Positions 45,644 to 60,479 of a stretch of 64,000 bases of DNA are shown piece by piece; the stretch's first letter is position 1, and each line of letters opens with the position of its first letter. Position numbers and translations under genes: made by a program. This DNA is from Lathyrus oleraceus (Eukaryota > Streptophyta > Magnoliopsida > Fabales > Fabaceae). The notes beneath the pieces are model-generated. The model did no database searches and was not told the DNA's origin. It saw nothing but the letters and a program-made list of their open reading frames with translations. The stretch lies in NCBI RefSeq assembly GCF_024323335.1, contig NC_066581.1:456731197-456795196 (forward strand), read 5' to 3'.

Positions 45644-47903
45644 AATAGACCCGCTGGACGATAAAAAGAATAGTCCAGGCAAAAAATGGGCATCCCGGCG
45701 AACCAAGAAAATGAAAAAGGTTCGGGCAAAAGTTAGGGATTAAAAAATGAAAAGATTGTACACTCGGTAAGTTAAAAACCTGAAAGGGCAACTTAGGCAA
45801 AAATGGGTATCCCGGTGGATTGGAAACCCGAAAGGGCGATCCAGGCAAAAGTTAGGGATTAAGCGAATGGTTGCGTTTTGAGTAGTTCTGAATATCATCT
45901 CGTGTCGATAACCGGAAACTTCTGAAGGATAAGAAACAGTCCAATCACCTTTTTCGGAAAGCTGATCATCTGGAGGATCTTGAAGACGAGCGAATCATAG
46001 CAGAATTGGAACCCGATAGAAATCCATTTCACATTGCCATTAGATTAATTTCTGTTTTTATCTGTTGTGCAATTACCTCTTTCCAGGGATTGCTTCCTGA
46101 TGTAAATGCCTATTCAGAGGCCACTCAATCAATAAAATCATGTTATTCAGTACATCTCTGTGTTCAATTTCATTTTACTGTTTTGTTTGCAAAAATAACG
46201 TCCGAATTTTTGATAAACATTGCATCATGAAACATAAGAGCTTTACAGGTACGTGCTTAATAAACATTGAAAATTGCTGTAAATTTTAAGTGCTTTGGAT
46301 CGTCTATTCAGAACAGGTACACTCGGGGCATTTCCTTAAGTTCCCCATCAAATGATTGCGGATGTTTTTCCTCAACAGTTGGAATTTGGTATCTTATCCC
46401 TGCAGAGCTGGTCCGAGCGTTGGACTCTTCAATCCCCAGCAGGCTCTCACTGCTGTACTTCCCCAAGCATTTGTTTCAGATTATACATTCACCAGTAGAG
46501 TTGACAATGTTTGACTGTATATCCCCCGCGGAGTTGACAGTGCCAGACTGTATCTTCCCAACAGAAGCGGCTGCTCCTCAGAGTTCGATGCCAGATCGAT
46601 GATCTCGACGCTAGACCCATGGTCTCTTTCCTTGAAGCAGAATCTCGGTACCATATCGGTGTTTGCTTCCCCTGCTGAGTCGTCTCTCTCGTAGATTATG
46701 GTTGTCAGAACCACTGTCGCTTTCCTCAGCAGCAAGTTTTCAGTGCCATTCTCTCCCCAGTCAGAGCCTCGACATTTTTTTATTTGCTAGAACACCGTGT
46801 GGCAGATCATTTCCCCACAGAGTTCTTTGTGCTATGCATCTCCAACAGCCTTACCAGGCTCCAGAAGATGGTGATCATTTCCCCAGCAGAATTCCTTGCC
46901 TCAGCTTGGCGTTCTCTCTAATCAAGCATTTCGCATCCCTGCATGTAGAATCATATTGCATTGCATCCTCCCAAATTGCGTAGCATTTCCATTTTCATGG
47001 AGCATTACGCCATTGAAAAATTCAAACATATACATGTAAAGCATAAGGCATTCTCGGTATCCCAAGTGATAAGCCAGAAGTTGTGTCCAGTACTCAGACT
47101 GAAGATTGTTCATGACTTATCTTTATTATTCCCAGCAGGGGTCGTTGGCCCACGCGCCGCCTCAATTATCATTTTCCCTATTTCTGTCGATGCTGACAGG
47201 CATGAAAGTTTCCGGTATTCAGACCGAAGTGGCATTCAGGCCAGTTTTCCGATGTTCAGATCGAAGAAGTTTCCGACATTCAGGTCGATGCAACTTGTGG
47301 CATTCAGGCCAAGTTTCCAGTATTCAGACCGAAGTGGCATTCAGGCCAGTTTTTCGATGTTCAGATCGAAGAAGTTTCCGATGTTCAGGTCGACGCAACT
47401 TGTGGCATTCAGGCCAAGTTTCCGGTATTCAGACCGAAGTGGCATTCAGGCCAGTTTTCCGATGTTCAGATCAAAGAAGATTCCGACATTCAGGTCGATG
47501 CAACTTGTGGCATTCAGGCCAGTTTTCCGGTATTCAGACCGAAGTGGCACTCAGGCCAGTTTCCTGGTGTTCAGACCGATGTTTGTTAATCAAGTATCGT
47601 CCGATGCTCAGATCGAAGTCATTTTGAGTATTCAGATTGATGAGCAGCATTCAGGCCATGGTTATTTCTGTGTTACCATTTATTTTGGAATTCAGGCTAA
47701 CATTCCTTGTTTCGGTGTTCAGACCGACTCTCACCGTACCAGACGAATTCTTTTTCAAGACCACCTCTTGGCCGATTCTGACAGGCATTGTTACTTCATT
47801 TTTTTCACTTAAGTGTAAATTTTCGGGCTTTTATCGTATTCAATCACTTGATACCTTGAAAGTGCGAAAGCCGTTCCTATCTTCCTTTCGGGTTTCCAGT
47901 TGA
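45644..47903 (+). other. Ogre 3' untranslated region
   Basis: About 2.3 kb with no gene. It begins with repeats of an 'aggcaaaa...gggtatcccggng' type (45675-45860). The middle carries recurrent CCCCAGCAG-like motifs (about 46430-47140), then the 105-bp tandem array. Ogre 3' UTRs are known to be hypervariable and repeat-rich. ORFs here (for example 46961-47812) are by-products of the repeats. Confidence 0.8.
47209..47585 (+). repeat. 105-bp minisatellite with five sub-repeats
   Basis: Unit starts lie at 47209, 47314, 47419 and 47524, giving 3.6 copies of exactly 105 bp with a few substitutions. Each unit is built from five related segments (17, 20, 24, 24 and 20 bp) beginning TTCAG(A/G)(C/T)C, so it is a higher-order repeat. 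Degenerate TTCAGAC/TTCAGGC segments continue to about 47730. Confidence 0.93.
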
Positions 47904-47918
47904 TTGAATAGGGGCAGC
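47904..47918 (+). other. Ogre polypurine tract
   Basis: TTGAATAGGGGCAGC directly before the 3' LTR; the GGGGCAGC core is the likely plus-strand primer. Confidence 0.75.
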
Positions 47919-50900
47919 TGTAATACCCCAAAATTTACCCTTCATTTTTCCTGGAAGCATGGGATTATATTTTACACTTCATTAGCATCATATTAGGTCA
48001 TACTCATTGCATACTGCATTAGTGACATGGAGATCAGGTTTTGATCGATCACTCCTTAACAGAAGGAGCCCACACAAAGCAAGATTGAGAATTGGACTTC
48101 ATTTTCTAAGTATACAAGTCTCAAGGGTCTCTGGGGGGTCCAAGTATCTTATTATGGTCCTCAGTTCATCAGTGAAGGATTCAAAGCTATCAAAGTGTTC
48201 ATTTGGATTTAATCAGAAATTAGGGTTTCATGGCTACCTGCAACAGGCAATGTTTGGTTGGAAGTATAGGAGCTCATCCATGTCATGATTAGAGAGGCAT
48301 CTTGGCCTAGGAAGATTCACAATTATCTCAGAAAGATCCATTGGCAATCAGTGCAATCAGTTCTTGATCATTTTGCCCTAAAACTAGGGTTTGGTATAAA
48401 ATCAGTTTATTTCTGATTCTTTGGGTGAAAATATTTTCCATGGCCCTCCGTATGTCCACAAGGGTCTACATACAAAAAAGAAGCTCTTTATTTGAGCTAG
48501 AAGTGCTTCAATTGATCAATGGAATCGAGAATCAGACAGTTTGGGAAAAGTCAACTGTGGGACCAGAAAAGTCAACTCCTGACATTTTGAGAGTAGAATC
48601 TCAAAATCCATGCCTAGGGGATCCTACTTGTGAAATTTGATCAAGGTTGGATCATGGATTCATCATTTAATCAGGAATTGGAAAAGTTACTTAATTTGGA
48701 AATGGTTGACCTTCCATTTAGGGCAAGTTTTCATGATCGTTGCACTCACTTTAAGCCCATTTTACATCAAGATAAAAGCTTCATTTGAACATTTCTCCAG
48801 CATGAAAGTTGTTCCTCTTGTTCCAAGCTTTCTAGAGATATAAAGTTTACTCCATTTGGATTAGAATTGAGAAAGTTATGCTTAGTCAAAGTGAGACATT
48901 TTTTTAGGACACTTAGAAAAATTTCTAAGTCCAAAATCTTCAAAATTTGTTAAGACTTCTTGGCCAGTTTTCTTGCACTTCAAGGCATTATTTGAAAATA
49001 CTTTCTTCACAACAATTGTACCTTGCCATGTCCTATTTCACATCCTTTTGGAATCATCTCATTTGGATCCATGGTTTGAGAGATACATTCATTTAAAGTG
49101 GGCATCATAACTTGATTTTCTAGGCAGATTTTGGGCCTAGCTGGCCCAATCAGATTTTCTAAGCATGCTGCACAAACCAGTCACGTTTTTTTTACCTCTT
49201 TTGGCCATGCATTGGACATCCATTCACTTAAGTTTGACCCAAAATAACAACATTTTACACCTCACTTCACACTTTTATTCTTATGGATAAATCACTTATT
49301 AAAAAGCCCATGAGAACACCTAATCCACCCTATTTAAGAAGCTGAAACCCTAACCCTAAAGGAGCATTGGAATTTCGTGGCAAGGAGGCAAAGCTTCATC
49401 ACATATCAGATTCCATTCCACTTCTATTTTCCATTAGGTAATCATCTCTTCCATGACCATGTTTTGATATATCTACGCTTGCTTACCATGTTCATCACCA
49501 TTAATCCTTCCATTTTCATATTTCTTTTTCTTATTTAAAATATTTTCTTCGTCCATAAAATTACTCAAAAATATTTTTCACTTTTATTAACGTTTTATTT
49601 AATTTTATATAATTTTTATTTTCGTATTTTTTTAATATTAATATTTTATTTTAATTATTTATTCTAAATGGTCTATTTTAACACACTTTTTTATTGATTT
49701 TATTTTTATGACTTAAAATTATTGTTAGCATTTGATTTTTGGGATGAAGCTTGACCATTGTCTCATGGTCAATCTGACCTTTTCTTGGAATTTTATTTCA
49801 CATTTTCAATTTACTTTGGATTTATTTTTCACCTAGTTTGGTTGGTGGACTTTTAATTTGACTTCTGTTTTATTTTAATTAATTCACGTACCAATTTTCA
49901 TTATTTTTAAAATCGTTTTGGGGGATGATGATGTCCTGACCCCACCTTATTTAGTTTAATTTTTCATAATTTTCTTGATTAATTTACTATTTATTCTTGA
50001 TTTATTTCTAACCTAGTCTTATTAATTGACTTTTGGTTTGACCTATGTTTTGTTTTAATTAATTCACGTGCCAATTTTTATTATTTTAAAAATATTTTTG
50101 GGGGATGATGATATCCTGACCCCACCTTATTTATTTTAATTTTTCATAATTTTCTTGATTAATTTTCTATTTATTTGTTATATTTTTAAGTTGACTTGAA
50201 TTTTCAGTTGACTTCTTTATGATCGATGTTTGACTTAGGGATTGCTTATGGCAATTGAAGAGATCTTTTGATCCTGCCTCGTTCATCTCATATGCCATGT
50301 ATTAGAGGCCTTTTACCTTGATTTTATTTGGTCCTTACCTCATGTCCTAATTAAATTATTCAGTGGACCCTCCGTGTGCATATTTTCATCTGTTTGATTC
50401 ATCTGTTATCTTTTATACTTGTTTCTCTCATTCATGCTTTCTATTGCTTGATTATTTAACATGTTCATACTCCCATGCATTGTTTAAATGCTCCATTATT
50501 TGATTCTTTGGTTTGATTATATATTGTTTATTTATCCGATTTGATTGATAACTGTTGCCTACTTGTACGATGTATGAGGCATATATTCTTATTGTTTGTT
50601 TGCCATGAACAATCCCCATTCATAACAAATGTACCCCTCTCCCATAAAGTGTATAATATTTATTTCTTTATTTCTTTAGTCACCTGTTAATACAAGAATT
50701 AAAACGAACATTCGATAATCATTTCAAAATAAGATCAAAAGCTCGATCCAACGTCGAGTAATCATTTTCAAAACTTAACAGAACCAGCACGCATTCATCC
50801 ATCCTCTTGTAAGTCGATTGCCTCAGGCATCGCCATCTACCTATAAGTCGATTGCCTCCGGCATCGCCATCTACCCTTATCCGTAACTCTTATCCGCGCT

Positions 50901-51760
50901 CCATCCGTCGACTCTTGTTCCGTTTAGGTAGCACCCATTAGGTAGAACCCTTTGTATGATAACATAGGTAGATTTCCCTTATTCCTTGCATGCTAACATT
51001 AGGTAAATGTTCCCCTTTGTAAATCCTAACACATAGGTCCATATTGCATGACAACTCTAGAGCAGAGCTTCCCCACTTATAGACCTTCCGTGCGTCTCCG
51101 ATCTTGTGGCATGTCAGTCCGTTCTATTGCAAAGAGGTAATTGCCTAAGACTCGATTCAGCGAGCTGCGACACCTACTGCTAGGACGTTGAACACACTGC
51201 CCACCCTCCTTTGACACAGCTGGTGTCCTCTTTTGTAAGTCCATGTTCAGATGGCAATCCTTAACCCCTAGTTAGCCGAACTACGTTTTGCTCTGATTCT
51301 CATTCCAGATGAGATACGTAGGCATAGATGCGACGTCTTACCGAGCACACTTCTCTTTAACCTATAGGTAGCCGAGCTACGAAGACTCTGATTCTCATAC
51401 TCAGATGAGATACGTAGGCAGTGGATGCGACATCCTTGCGAGTCATTTTCTTTTAACCTTCCTTTTAGTAAATAGTACTTTATATATACCTACACCCTTT
51501 AGACTAGAATAACACTTATGAAAAGGGCTCCCTAGGAGTACCTAGGATGTTTTGGGTGCTTAAAACCTTCCCATTGCATAACCAACCCCCTTACCCAGAT
51601 CTCTGACATTTTTACTAGTTTTTGATTCGATAAAACTTTTAGGTTTTTGTTCGCTTTCTAACCATTCCTTTGGACAAATAGAAGTCCGGTGGCGACTCGA
51701 CTTGTATGTTTTACCTTGGATTTAGTCAATATCTCTAATGGTAACGAATACCCCGCTACA
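47919..51760 (+). repeat. Ogre 3' LTR, uninterrupted (3,842 bp)
   Basis: TGTAATACCCC...CCGCTACA. It provides the intact reference for the split 5' LTR. It contains the TATA/telo-box promoter (49330-49360) and the 180-bp tandem duplication (about 49815-50175). Its promoter faces the right flank of the window. Confidence 0.96.
49330..49360 (+). promoter_or_regulatory. Ogre 3' LTR promoter: TATA box and telo-box-like leader
   Basis: CTATTTAAG at 49330-49338 and AAACCCTAACCCTAAA at 49345-49360, identical in arrangement to the 5' LTR. It could drive read-out transcription to the right. Confidence 0.55.
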
Positions 51761-51765
51761 CACCG
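51761..51765. other. Ogre target-site duplication, right (CACCG)
   Basis: Perfect repeat of 8172-8176. Confidence 0.95.
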
Positions 51766-52573
<808 letters not shown>

Positions 52574-52574
52574 A

Positions 52575-52697
<123 letters not shown>

Positions 52698-53030
52698 ATG
52701 AAAATGTTGTTTTTATAGAATAATTTCTAAAATATCTAGAAGTCGTGAGTTGGTTGGATGCTTATAATATTAAGAAAAAAATCACACCTATTCAATTTTA
52801 TTTTACTTAATAAATATTTATATAAGATATCAATACTTACTCAAACCTATATTTCATACCCAAGATACATCTACCCTCCTCTCTTTCTACCATTATATCA
52901 CTATTTGCTTATAACATATGTTCAAACAGTGAATATAAAAAGAAAATCTAAATTTATTGTTATTTAAAAATAATTACGAAATCTACTTAGTCAAGTAATA
53001 TAAAATTGAAAATGAGTAATTTAGTTTTCG

Positions 53031-53088
53031 AACAAAGACTTTGATTTAAAATATCTATAAACAAAGACTTTGATTTAAAATATCTATA
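53031..53088 (+). repeat. 29-bp tandem duplication in left arm
   Basis: Two near-perfect copies starting AACAAAGACTTTG; only one copy is present in the right arm, so it arose after the arms formed. Confidence 0.85.
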
Positions 53089-53479
53089 ATTTCTATAATA
53101 TATTTATTTCTCATTCCTCATTTAATTATGATATAAAATATATGATTAAATAAATTTTTGGTCTTATAAATATTTTAAAATGCATTTTTAGTCTATTTAA
53201 AAAATTGGGATGTTTTTTATACACAAAAAGTTGAGATGTTTTAGTGTCACAAATATTTTTCTTTATCTTAAAATTTTCCGCATTTTTATACTTATTAAAA
53301 GGACTTACAAAACTATTCACACAGAATAAAATTGCTGGCATAATGAAAAATCAGAACTACTCTAGAAAATTACATAATGGAGGATGAATTTTAAAATATT
53401 TATAGGAACTAATAACTTATTTATATATCTTATAGAGTATGAAATCATTTTTATCTCCAAAACTACTGGTTTTTATTTC

Positions 53480-54173
53480 TAATAGATAATCTAGAAGAAA
53501 AGTTACAACTCATAGCTAATCTAGAAGGGAAATTACAATCCAACTTAAAATTCTAACGGATAAGACCCACATATCTCACATTTAAAATAACTATAAATAC
53601 CCTATCACATTGTTATTCTTTTCCCCGTAAAACGCAGATTCACAATAATAATGCAGAAAGAGTTTGCATCCTCGTATTTTTCCTCAAACTCCAACCCACA
53701 AACTCCAAAAATGATTCCTTAGAAACAACCCTAGTATATTTTCTTCATACTCAAATAACCTTTTTTTTTTCCATGTTGTAAAAGATCATGATCTTGTTGT
53801 TGCATCCCACTAGAGAAAATGATTTTTTGAGTGTGTAGAAAATATACTAGGGTTGTTTTCTAAAGAATCAATTTTGGAGTTTGGGGGTTGGAGTTTGAGG
53901 GAAAAGACGAGGATGCAAATTCTATCTGTGTCATTATTAGAGATATTTGTTTTACGAGAAAAAGGATAACAATGTAGGAGGGTATTTATAGTTGTTTTGA
54001 ATGTGGGAGATGTGAATCTTACCCATTAGAATTTTAAATTGAATTGTAATTTTTCTTAGTTGTTTTGAATGTGGAAGATGTGGATCTTACCCATTGGAAT
54101 TTCAAATTGAATTGTAATTTTTTATCTAGATTATAAGTTATGAATTGTAACTTTCCTTCTAGATTATCTATTA
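53480..54173. repeat. Foldback unit, copy 1
   Basis: It starts TAATAGATAATCTAGAAG and ends with the reverse complement. The arms pair over about 310 bp around a palindromic centre (AAGATCATGATCTT, near 53790). The right arm has an extra duplicated segment of about 80 bp. A 'ctataaatacc' block in the left arm is mirrored in the right. Confidence 0.85.
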
Positions 54174-54339
54174 GATAATAAAAGAAAAAGAAGAAAGAAA
54201 GAATATGAATTAGTGTATATTTAAATATGAGAATCTTGAATGATATAATTGAAAGATAATGAAAAAACTATTAATATTAAATTAAGAATTTAAGAGGTGA
54301 TTGTTATATTTAATTATGAGTAAATTTTGTGAGAATAGA

Positions 54340-54722
54340 TAATAATAAAATTATTGTAACATATGTTTTTTAGAATAGAAGTTGAAGCGATGAAGAACAA
54401 TTCTGTAAATTTGTTGTTAGATTTAATTTTAAGAGTAACACATCGAATTTTAATTGATTTGACAAAAATAAAGTTACATGGCATATGACATGTCATGATA
54501 TAATCCGCTGCTTTAGATTTAATATATAATAATAATAATAAAATTATTGTAACATATCTTTTTTAGAATAAAAGTTGAAGTGATGAAGAACAATTATGCA
54601 AATTTGTTGTTAGATTCAATTTTAAAAGTGACATGTATGATTTTAATTGATGTGACAAAAATAGAGTTACATGGCATATGACATGTCATGATATAATTCG
54701 TTGCTTTAGATTTAATATATTA
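54340..54722 (+). repeat. 193-bp tandem duplication between foldback units
   Basis: Two copies with period 193 bp (anchors 'aaaattattgtaacatat' at 54347 and 54540), roughly 90% identical. Each holds a GGCATATGACATGTCATGAT block that is itself nearly palindromic. Confidence 0.85.
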
Positions 54723-55336
54723 TAATAGATAGATAGTCTAGAAGAAAAGTTACAACTCATAGCTAATCTTGAAAGAAAATTACAATCCAACTTACAATTT
54801 CAATGGATAAGACCCACATATCTCACATTTAAAACAAATATAAATACCTTACCACATTGTTATTTTTTTCCTCGTAAAACGCATATCCGTGATAATAACA
54901 AACAAAGAGTTTACATCATCATCTTTTCCCTCAAACTAACTCCAAAAATGATACCTTAGAAACAATCCTAGTATATTTTCTTCATACTCAAATAACCCTT
55001 TTTCCATGGTGTGAAATACCATGATCTCGTTGTTGCCTCCCACTAGAGAAAAATGATTTTTTGAGTGTGTAAAAAATATACTAGGATTGTTTTCTAAGGT
55101 GTCATTTTTGGAGTTTAGGGGTTGGAGTTTGAGGGAAAAGACGAGGATGCAAATTCTATGTATGTCATTATTAAAAGATATGTGTTTTACGATGAAGAGA
55201 ATAACGTGGTAGGAAATTTGTAGCTTTTTGAATGTCGGAGACGTGAATTTTACCCATTAGAATTTCAAATTGAATTGTAATTTTCCTTTTAGATTATAAG
55301 CTATAGATTGTAACTTTCCTTCTAGATCATCTATTA
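54723..55336. repeat. Foldback unit, copy 2
   Basis: A second copy of the foldback, 614 bp, diverged from copy 1 and lacking its extra 80-bp segment. The centre is near 55015. Confidence 0.85.
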
Positions 55337-56136
55337 GGTATAAAAATAACTAGTTGTTTTGGGGAGAAAAATAATTGCATACCCTGTAAGATATAGAATT
55401 AAGGATTAAATAAGTTATTAATCTTTATAAATATTTTAAAATTTATTCTCTATTTTTATTTTTGAGAAGCTTGTTTTTCACTGTTTTTTTTTGCCATCAA
55501 TTTTTTTCCTTGTGATTGATTCCGTAAGTCTTTTCTTTCAATATAAAAATGTAAAAAAAGTTAAGATAAAGAAAATCATTCGTAAGTCTAAAACATCGCA
55601 ATTTTTTAAAGAGACTAAAAATAAATTTTAAAATATTTATAAGACCAAAAATTTATTTAAGCTAATATTTTAAATCATAATCAAATAAGGAGAAGGAAAT
55701 AAAATTATTATAGAGATTATAAATATTTTAAATCAAAGTGTTTGTTTGAAAACGAAACTACTCATTTTCAATCTTATATTGGTTGACTAAAAAGTTATCA
55801 TAATTTTTTTAAAATAATAATACATTTAGATTTTCTTTTTATTCCTTGTTTGAACATCTTATATGAAAATAAAGATGATATGAAAATAGAGATGTAATAG
55901 TAGAAAGAGATGAGGAGAGATGTAAATTGGATATGAAATATTGGTTTGATTAAGTATTAATATCTAATATAAGTAAAATAAATTTGAATATGAGGTTAAT
56001 AGCTAAACACCAAATGCATAAAAAAAATTATATAAGCATCAAACCAAATCATAACTTGTAGATATTTAGAAATTAATCATTAAAAATTTCATGTGATGTG
56101 ACTAAATGCATGTGCAAAAAATATATGCATTGTAAG

Positions 56137-56138
<2 letters not shown>

Positions 56139-56217
<79 letters not shown>
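56139..56217. repeat. (TA)n microsatellite at right edge of inverted repeat
   Basis: About 79 bp of pure TA, some 40 bp beyond the right arm. Confidence 0.95.
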
Positions 56218-56221
<4 letters not shown>

Positions 56222-57870
56222 TTTGAAAAATTAATATACAATATTAGAATTAGAACTGTAAATCAATGTAATTAATTATACTATCCATTAGTGGGAGATT
56301 CAAAACTCGATATATTGTTTTTAAATAAAAAACAAGATGATCACATTGTTGTTGATTCGATTAGTATAATGGCAAATCAATATGCACGTGACTCATAAAA
56401 CTCAAGGAAACAAGTTGTCCAATGTGAACAAACGTCATATAAGTCTTCTTCTATGAATGGTGTCTATACTTTAAGCACAAATAAATTAAACAAAATGTAA
56501 AAACACTTAGAAATAATAACAAACTATCATGCGGTAAAATTCATTAATATCTAATTATTAATATATATTACCTACACTACTACAGGAAACTCACCTCATA
56601 ACGAATGGAAAATGGACACCACCACGTCTGACCAACCGTTGTAAGGTAAGGGGTGGTTATATGTATGGTCTCTTCCACCACGAGCATCTGACTCTTGTGA
56701 TAAACTAGGTAGTGCACTACCTAACACAACAATTATATTAAATAATTGTTGTGATATATTTAGGTCATGAGTTCGAAACCCAACAACAACAATTTAATTA
56801 AAGCGTGAATAAATTTAACATTTCAACATTGTTATATATTTCAACCATTGTTATATATATGAGTTTATTATAAAATATATGGATTGCTTATTTTTTCTCA
56901 CCCCTCAATAAACATATACAACCATTCAAATTGATTTAGAAGACAATAATGTGAAAAAATTAAATTATTCTTGAAAAACAACTTAAAACGCTGCACTGTT
57001 TTTCGAATTACATGCATCTGTGATTCGTCTTTTGCTCTTTAACATATAGTGTTTGGTTCAATGCTCCAACTTCTTCAAAGCAAAGTTCATTCTCTTATAG
57101 TTTATTTTGCAAAACATCAATTTGTTGACTAATTTTGAGTCATCATCATCACTATCATCATCATTATTTTAATCGATGATGGTGATTATTATGATGACAT
57201 GGATGAAGGTGATTCAAAATTTATCAACAAATTTGATGCTTTGTAATATAAAATAGAAGAAAATGAATCATTTCTTTGAAGTGATTAGGTCATTGAACCA
57301 AATTCTATATGCTATGTAATCGGAGATGAATTACAAGATGGATGCAATTCGAAAAACATTGATTCACCTAAGTTGGATTTCAAATATAATCTAATTGTTA
57401 GATTATCATTTTCTAAACCAATTTAAATGAATGCATGTTTAGTGATGGGTTAGTGAAACAAGCAATATCTACATATTATATAATAAACTCAACTTAAATT
57501 AAAAAAGAGGTAAACATTTTAAACAACAAACAACACATCAACTCATAAAGTATTTCACAAATGTACCTTTTATTGAAAAGATTCGTGGCGAACAAAGATG
57601 AAGATATAATCTACTTATCTCAGAATAGAATCCACAGTGAAAGGAGGATGAAGGTGAAATGAGAGCGGCAAACATGTGCTCCTTGAAAGGAGGATGAATC
57701 TCAAGTATGTCTCTTTCGCATTAGCTTAGTCCTCCTTGTATTTTATCTTCATTGAAACACAAACAATTTGTTAACCACATCTACAAGTCAAAATTCATAT
57801 TATCATGTTAACCTTATTTGGAAACATAAACTAGCATGAGATTATAATCCTATAAATAAAATGATAACCT
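56218..57870. other. AT-rich unassigned DNA, no gene
   Basis: No supported coding frame. A CACTACTACAGGAAA sequence at 56575 resembles a CACTA terminus in the same orientation as the one at 52046. A 'gagttcgaaaccc' at about 56770 is B-box-like but has no convincing A box at the right distance. Several short ATCATC-type repeats occur near 57140. Confidence 0.5.
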
Positions 57871-58059
57871 TGTCGCATCTCGAAAAATACGACCTCGCGA
57901 GTGCATGACACGCTCGCGGATGACTAACAGAGTCGCCATCAAATTTTATTTATTCCTTAGGAAAGGAAAAATAACGATAAAAACCAAAGGGAACCATATA
58001 AGATGGTCATCACAACTAAATCGGGTTTGAGAGACGTTTTTGCGAGGGGAAGGTATTAG
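57871..58059 (-). repeat. Ogre-type LTR end, minus strand, cut by Tekay A
   Basis: It starts TGTCGCATCTCGAAAAATAC and is similar for its full length to 3550-3745. No primer site lies to its left, so it is the end of a 3' or solo LTR. The similarity stops after 'gaaggtattagc', exactly where the Tekay LTR begins. Confidence 0.7.
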
Positions 58060-60438
58060 CGTAACAGCCTAAACCCCATAACAGATAAATCATAGAATAA
58101 CTCAAGCGTTAAAAATAATGCACACGTTTAGAATGTCACTCATTAAAAATAACACTTGTCCTAAATAAGGTAAAAAAACATTCTAATACACCTGCCATCA
58201 CATATTCAACTTCACTAAGGGTATCATCACAACAAAAATCATCAAATAAACATGCTTTACAATAATTAAGTATCAATAAAATACCTTATTTGAATTAAAA
58301 AATTGTGGCAAAATGCTCCATTATAACATAAGCTCGAAACATCAACATCATAACATATGACCCACGATTAGCAAAACACAAACTGAATAAAACAAACAAA
58401 CGTTTCCCACTCCAACGTTACAGGATCAGAGCAAGACTTACTCTGGGAGATAACTTCCACTTACTGCAACAAACTCTGCCAGTATCTGCAAGATGTCCAT
58501 GGTGGATAACATCATAGTAAAGAAGATGAGAAATAACAAACCAATATAAAGAGTGTAAGTAATACTAAGATAGAGAATACACATCAAACACATTCATTAC
58601 ACATCAATCAACAACATGTTCTCACACCCAAATCATGGCAACATTTACATATTCACATCCAATCAACACACATGAACAATCAACTACATATGCAATCATG
58701 TATACAAATATACTCCAAAAAATTGTCTCATTATGCATGTGGTATCATTCATGAACACTTAGGTTCTCTCGCTCCTGATCCCTATTATAGGATCAGAGCA
58801 CGCCAAATCGTTACCATCACCATAGGTAACAATTCACCAGTTCCCATATAGAACCGACTACTCTTTTCTGATCCCTACTATAGGACTATAACACACCAAA
58901 GTTAATTACCATCACCATTGGTAACACTTCACTAATCCTCAATAGAACTTGCTACTTGCTCCCGATCCATACCACTGGACTAGAGCATACCAAAATTGAA
59001 CTGAAGCTCGTACACCATGATGCATGACTCTCAACAACATGAATTATCACCAAAAAGGTTCACCAAAAGGATCTCTATGCACATCTCACCATTTATGCAA
59101 CACATAATTCATCATACCCAATAATCAAACCATGTCACGACATCATTAAATAACAACAAAGAGCATAAATACAACAAATGTAATTTCATAAGCATTTATT
59201 CATGTTACTTCACTAAAACAACAACACATCATCGTATAAGCATCACGATTCGCTAAACAATCATTTAAGTCAACCCAAAATTGCCACGATAGGTACATAA
59301 TTATAATTTAAACAGTTCACAAAGCATCATTGTGTGATAGCGTTGCGCGCTAGCTTTCCAACACTTTAAACCGCGCCTCAATCTGAGTCACGAAACTCAA
59401 GTTATGCTCGAAACCCTCTCACTTGGTATAAAATCCATGGAATTGCTACGGCCACCCGTAGCACCTACTACGTCCCATAGTACTCCCCAAGCCAAAAAGA
59501 AACCTTTAGGCACGTATTTGGTACAAAAACCAGAGGGCTGCTACGGCTTACCATAGCACCTACTACGACCAATAGCAGTGCCCAAAAAACCTCAAATTTC
59601 TCACAATTTTGTACGATCGCTCTTGTTTTCCAGCCTTTCATTAGACACCAAACCCCAAGTTTGACCTCTAACAGACCCAAAACATACCATACATCATTGT
59701 ACATGAAAACATATGGATTTTTATCATCTCTTGACATCTAACTTAACAATACATCATTTATCTATGACTAACATGCAATTCACTCAATTCATCATGGATT
59801 CATCATAGCAACACATATAAGCACAAGTTCCATCAATAATTTTCAGAAATTTATCATAAATCATTCATAAGAAGAAAAACCTAAGAATCCTAATGAGATT
59901 AAGGACTCCTCATCACTACCTCATCATACAATACACCTAATTGGTAGCCCTTTCTCCCCCTTACCTTAGTTTTCTAGCAATTGATGTTGAATTGGAAAAC
60001 TTATGTGAGTTCCCTCTTCAAATTCCTAGCTTTTTGCTCTTGCTCTCCTTTTTGCCTCATGTTCAACGTACGTCAGATGTTTCTATAAAACCTACCTTTC
60101 TACATACTTTTAGAATATATAGTACCCCATCCCTTTGTTTAATTACAAATTTTGCCCAACTCATTACTAGCTTCTCTATTTTCATCACCTATTTTCTCCA
60201 ATTCTCACAAATGATCCAATTCTATCATTTTTCTATTTTATTTAATTAATTTCAATAAAATACTTTTTATTAATTAATTTAATTTAATTATTTAGATTTT
60301 TATTTGATTAATTGATATTTTAAATTATTTGTTATGTGGTGGTGGATGTGAGTGTTCTTGAAGTAGAGGTATAGAGAGAGTAAAAGTTTGGTGTGATTGT
60401 GTAGAATTAATTAGAATTTTAATTAATTACGTATTACA
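58060..60438 (-). repeat. Tekay A 3' LTR, minus strand
   Basis: It ends (plus strand) ...CGTATTACA at 60438, next to a purine tract (60439-60453, minus strand AGTGGGGAGAGT) and a chromovirus pol end, as in Tekay B. The left end at GTAACAGCC lacks the expected TG. It contains a 93-94-bp diverged tandem repeat (starts 58776, 58869, 58963) with GATCCCTA(T/C)TATAGGA. The ORF at 59468-59737 lies in this LTR and is not supported. Confidence 0.75.
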
Positions 60439-60453
60439 ACTCTCCCCACTTAG
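60439..60453 (-). other. Tekay A polypurine tract
   Basis: Minus strand CTAAGTGGGGAGAGT directly before the LTR TG. It aligns with the Tekay B tract. Confidence 0.75.
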
Positions 60454-60479
60454 AAAAAATTTTGCCCTAAAAAATTACT

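Noticed and set aside
47209..47585. Possible CRISPR-like array
   Set aside because: Direct tandem repeats without unique spacers, in a plant retrotransposon 3' UTR.
46961..47812. 283-codon ORF and overlapping frames with internal repeats
   Set aside because: Created by the 105-bp tandem array (a multiple of three, so frames stay open); no domain.
56757..56790. SINE or tRNA B box
   Set aside because: B-box-like sequence without a properly spaced A box or tail.
59468..59737. 89-codon minus-strand ORF
   Set aside because: Lies within the Tekay A LTR, with no domain and no partner.
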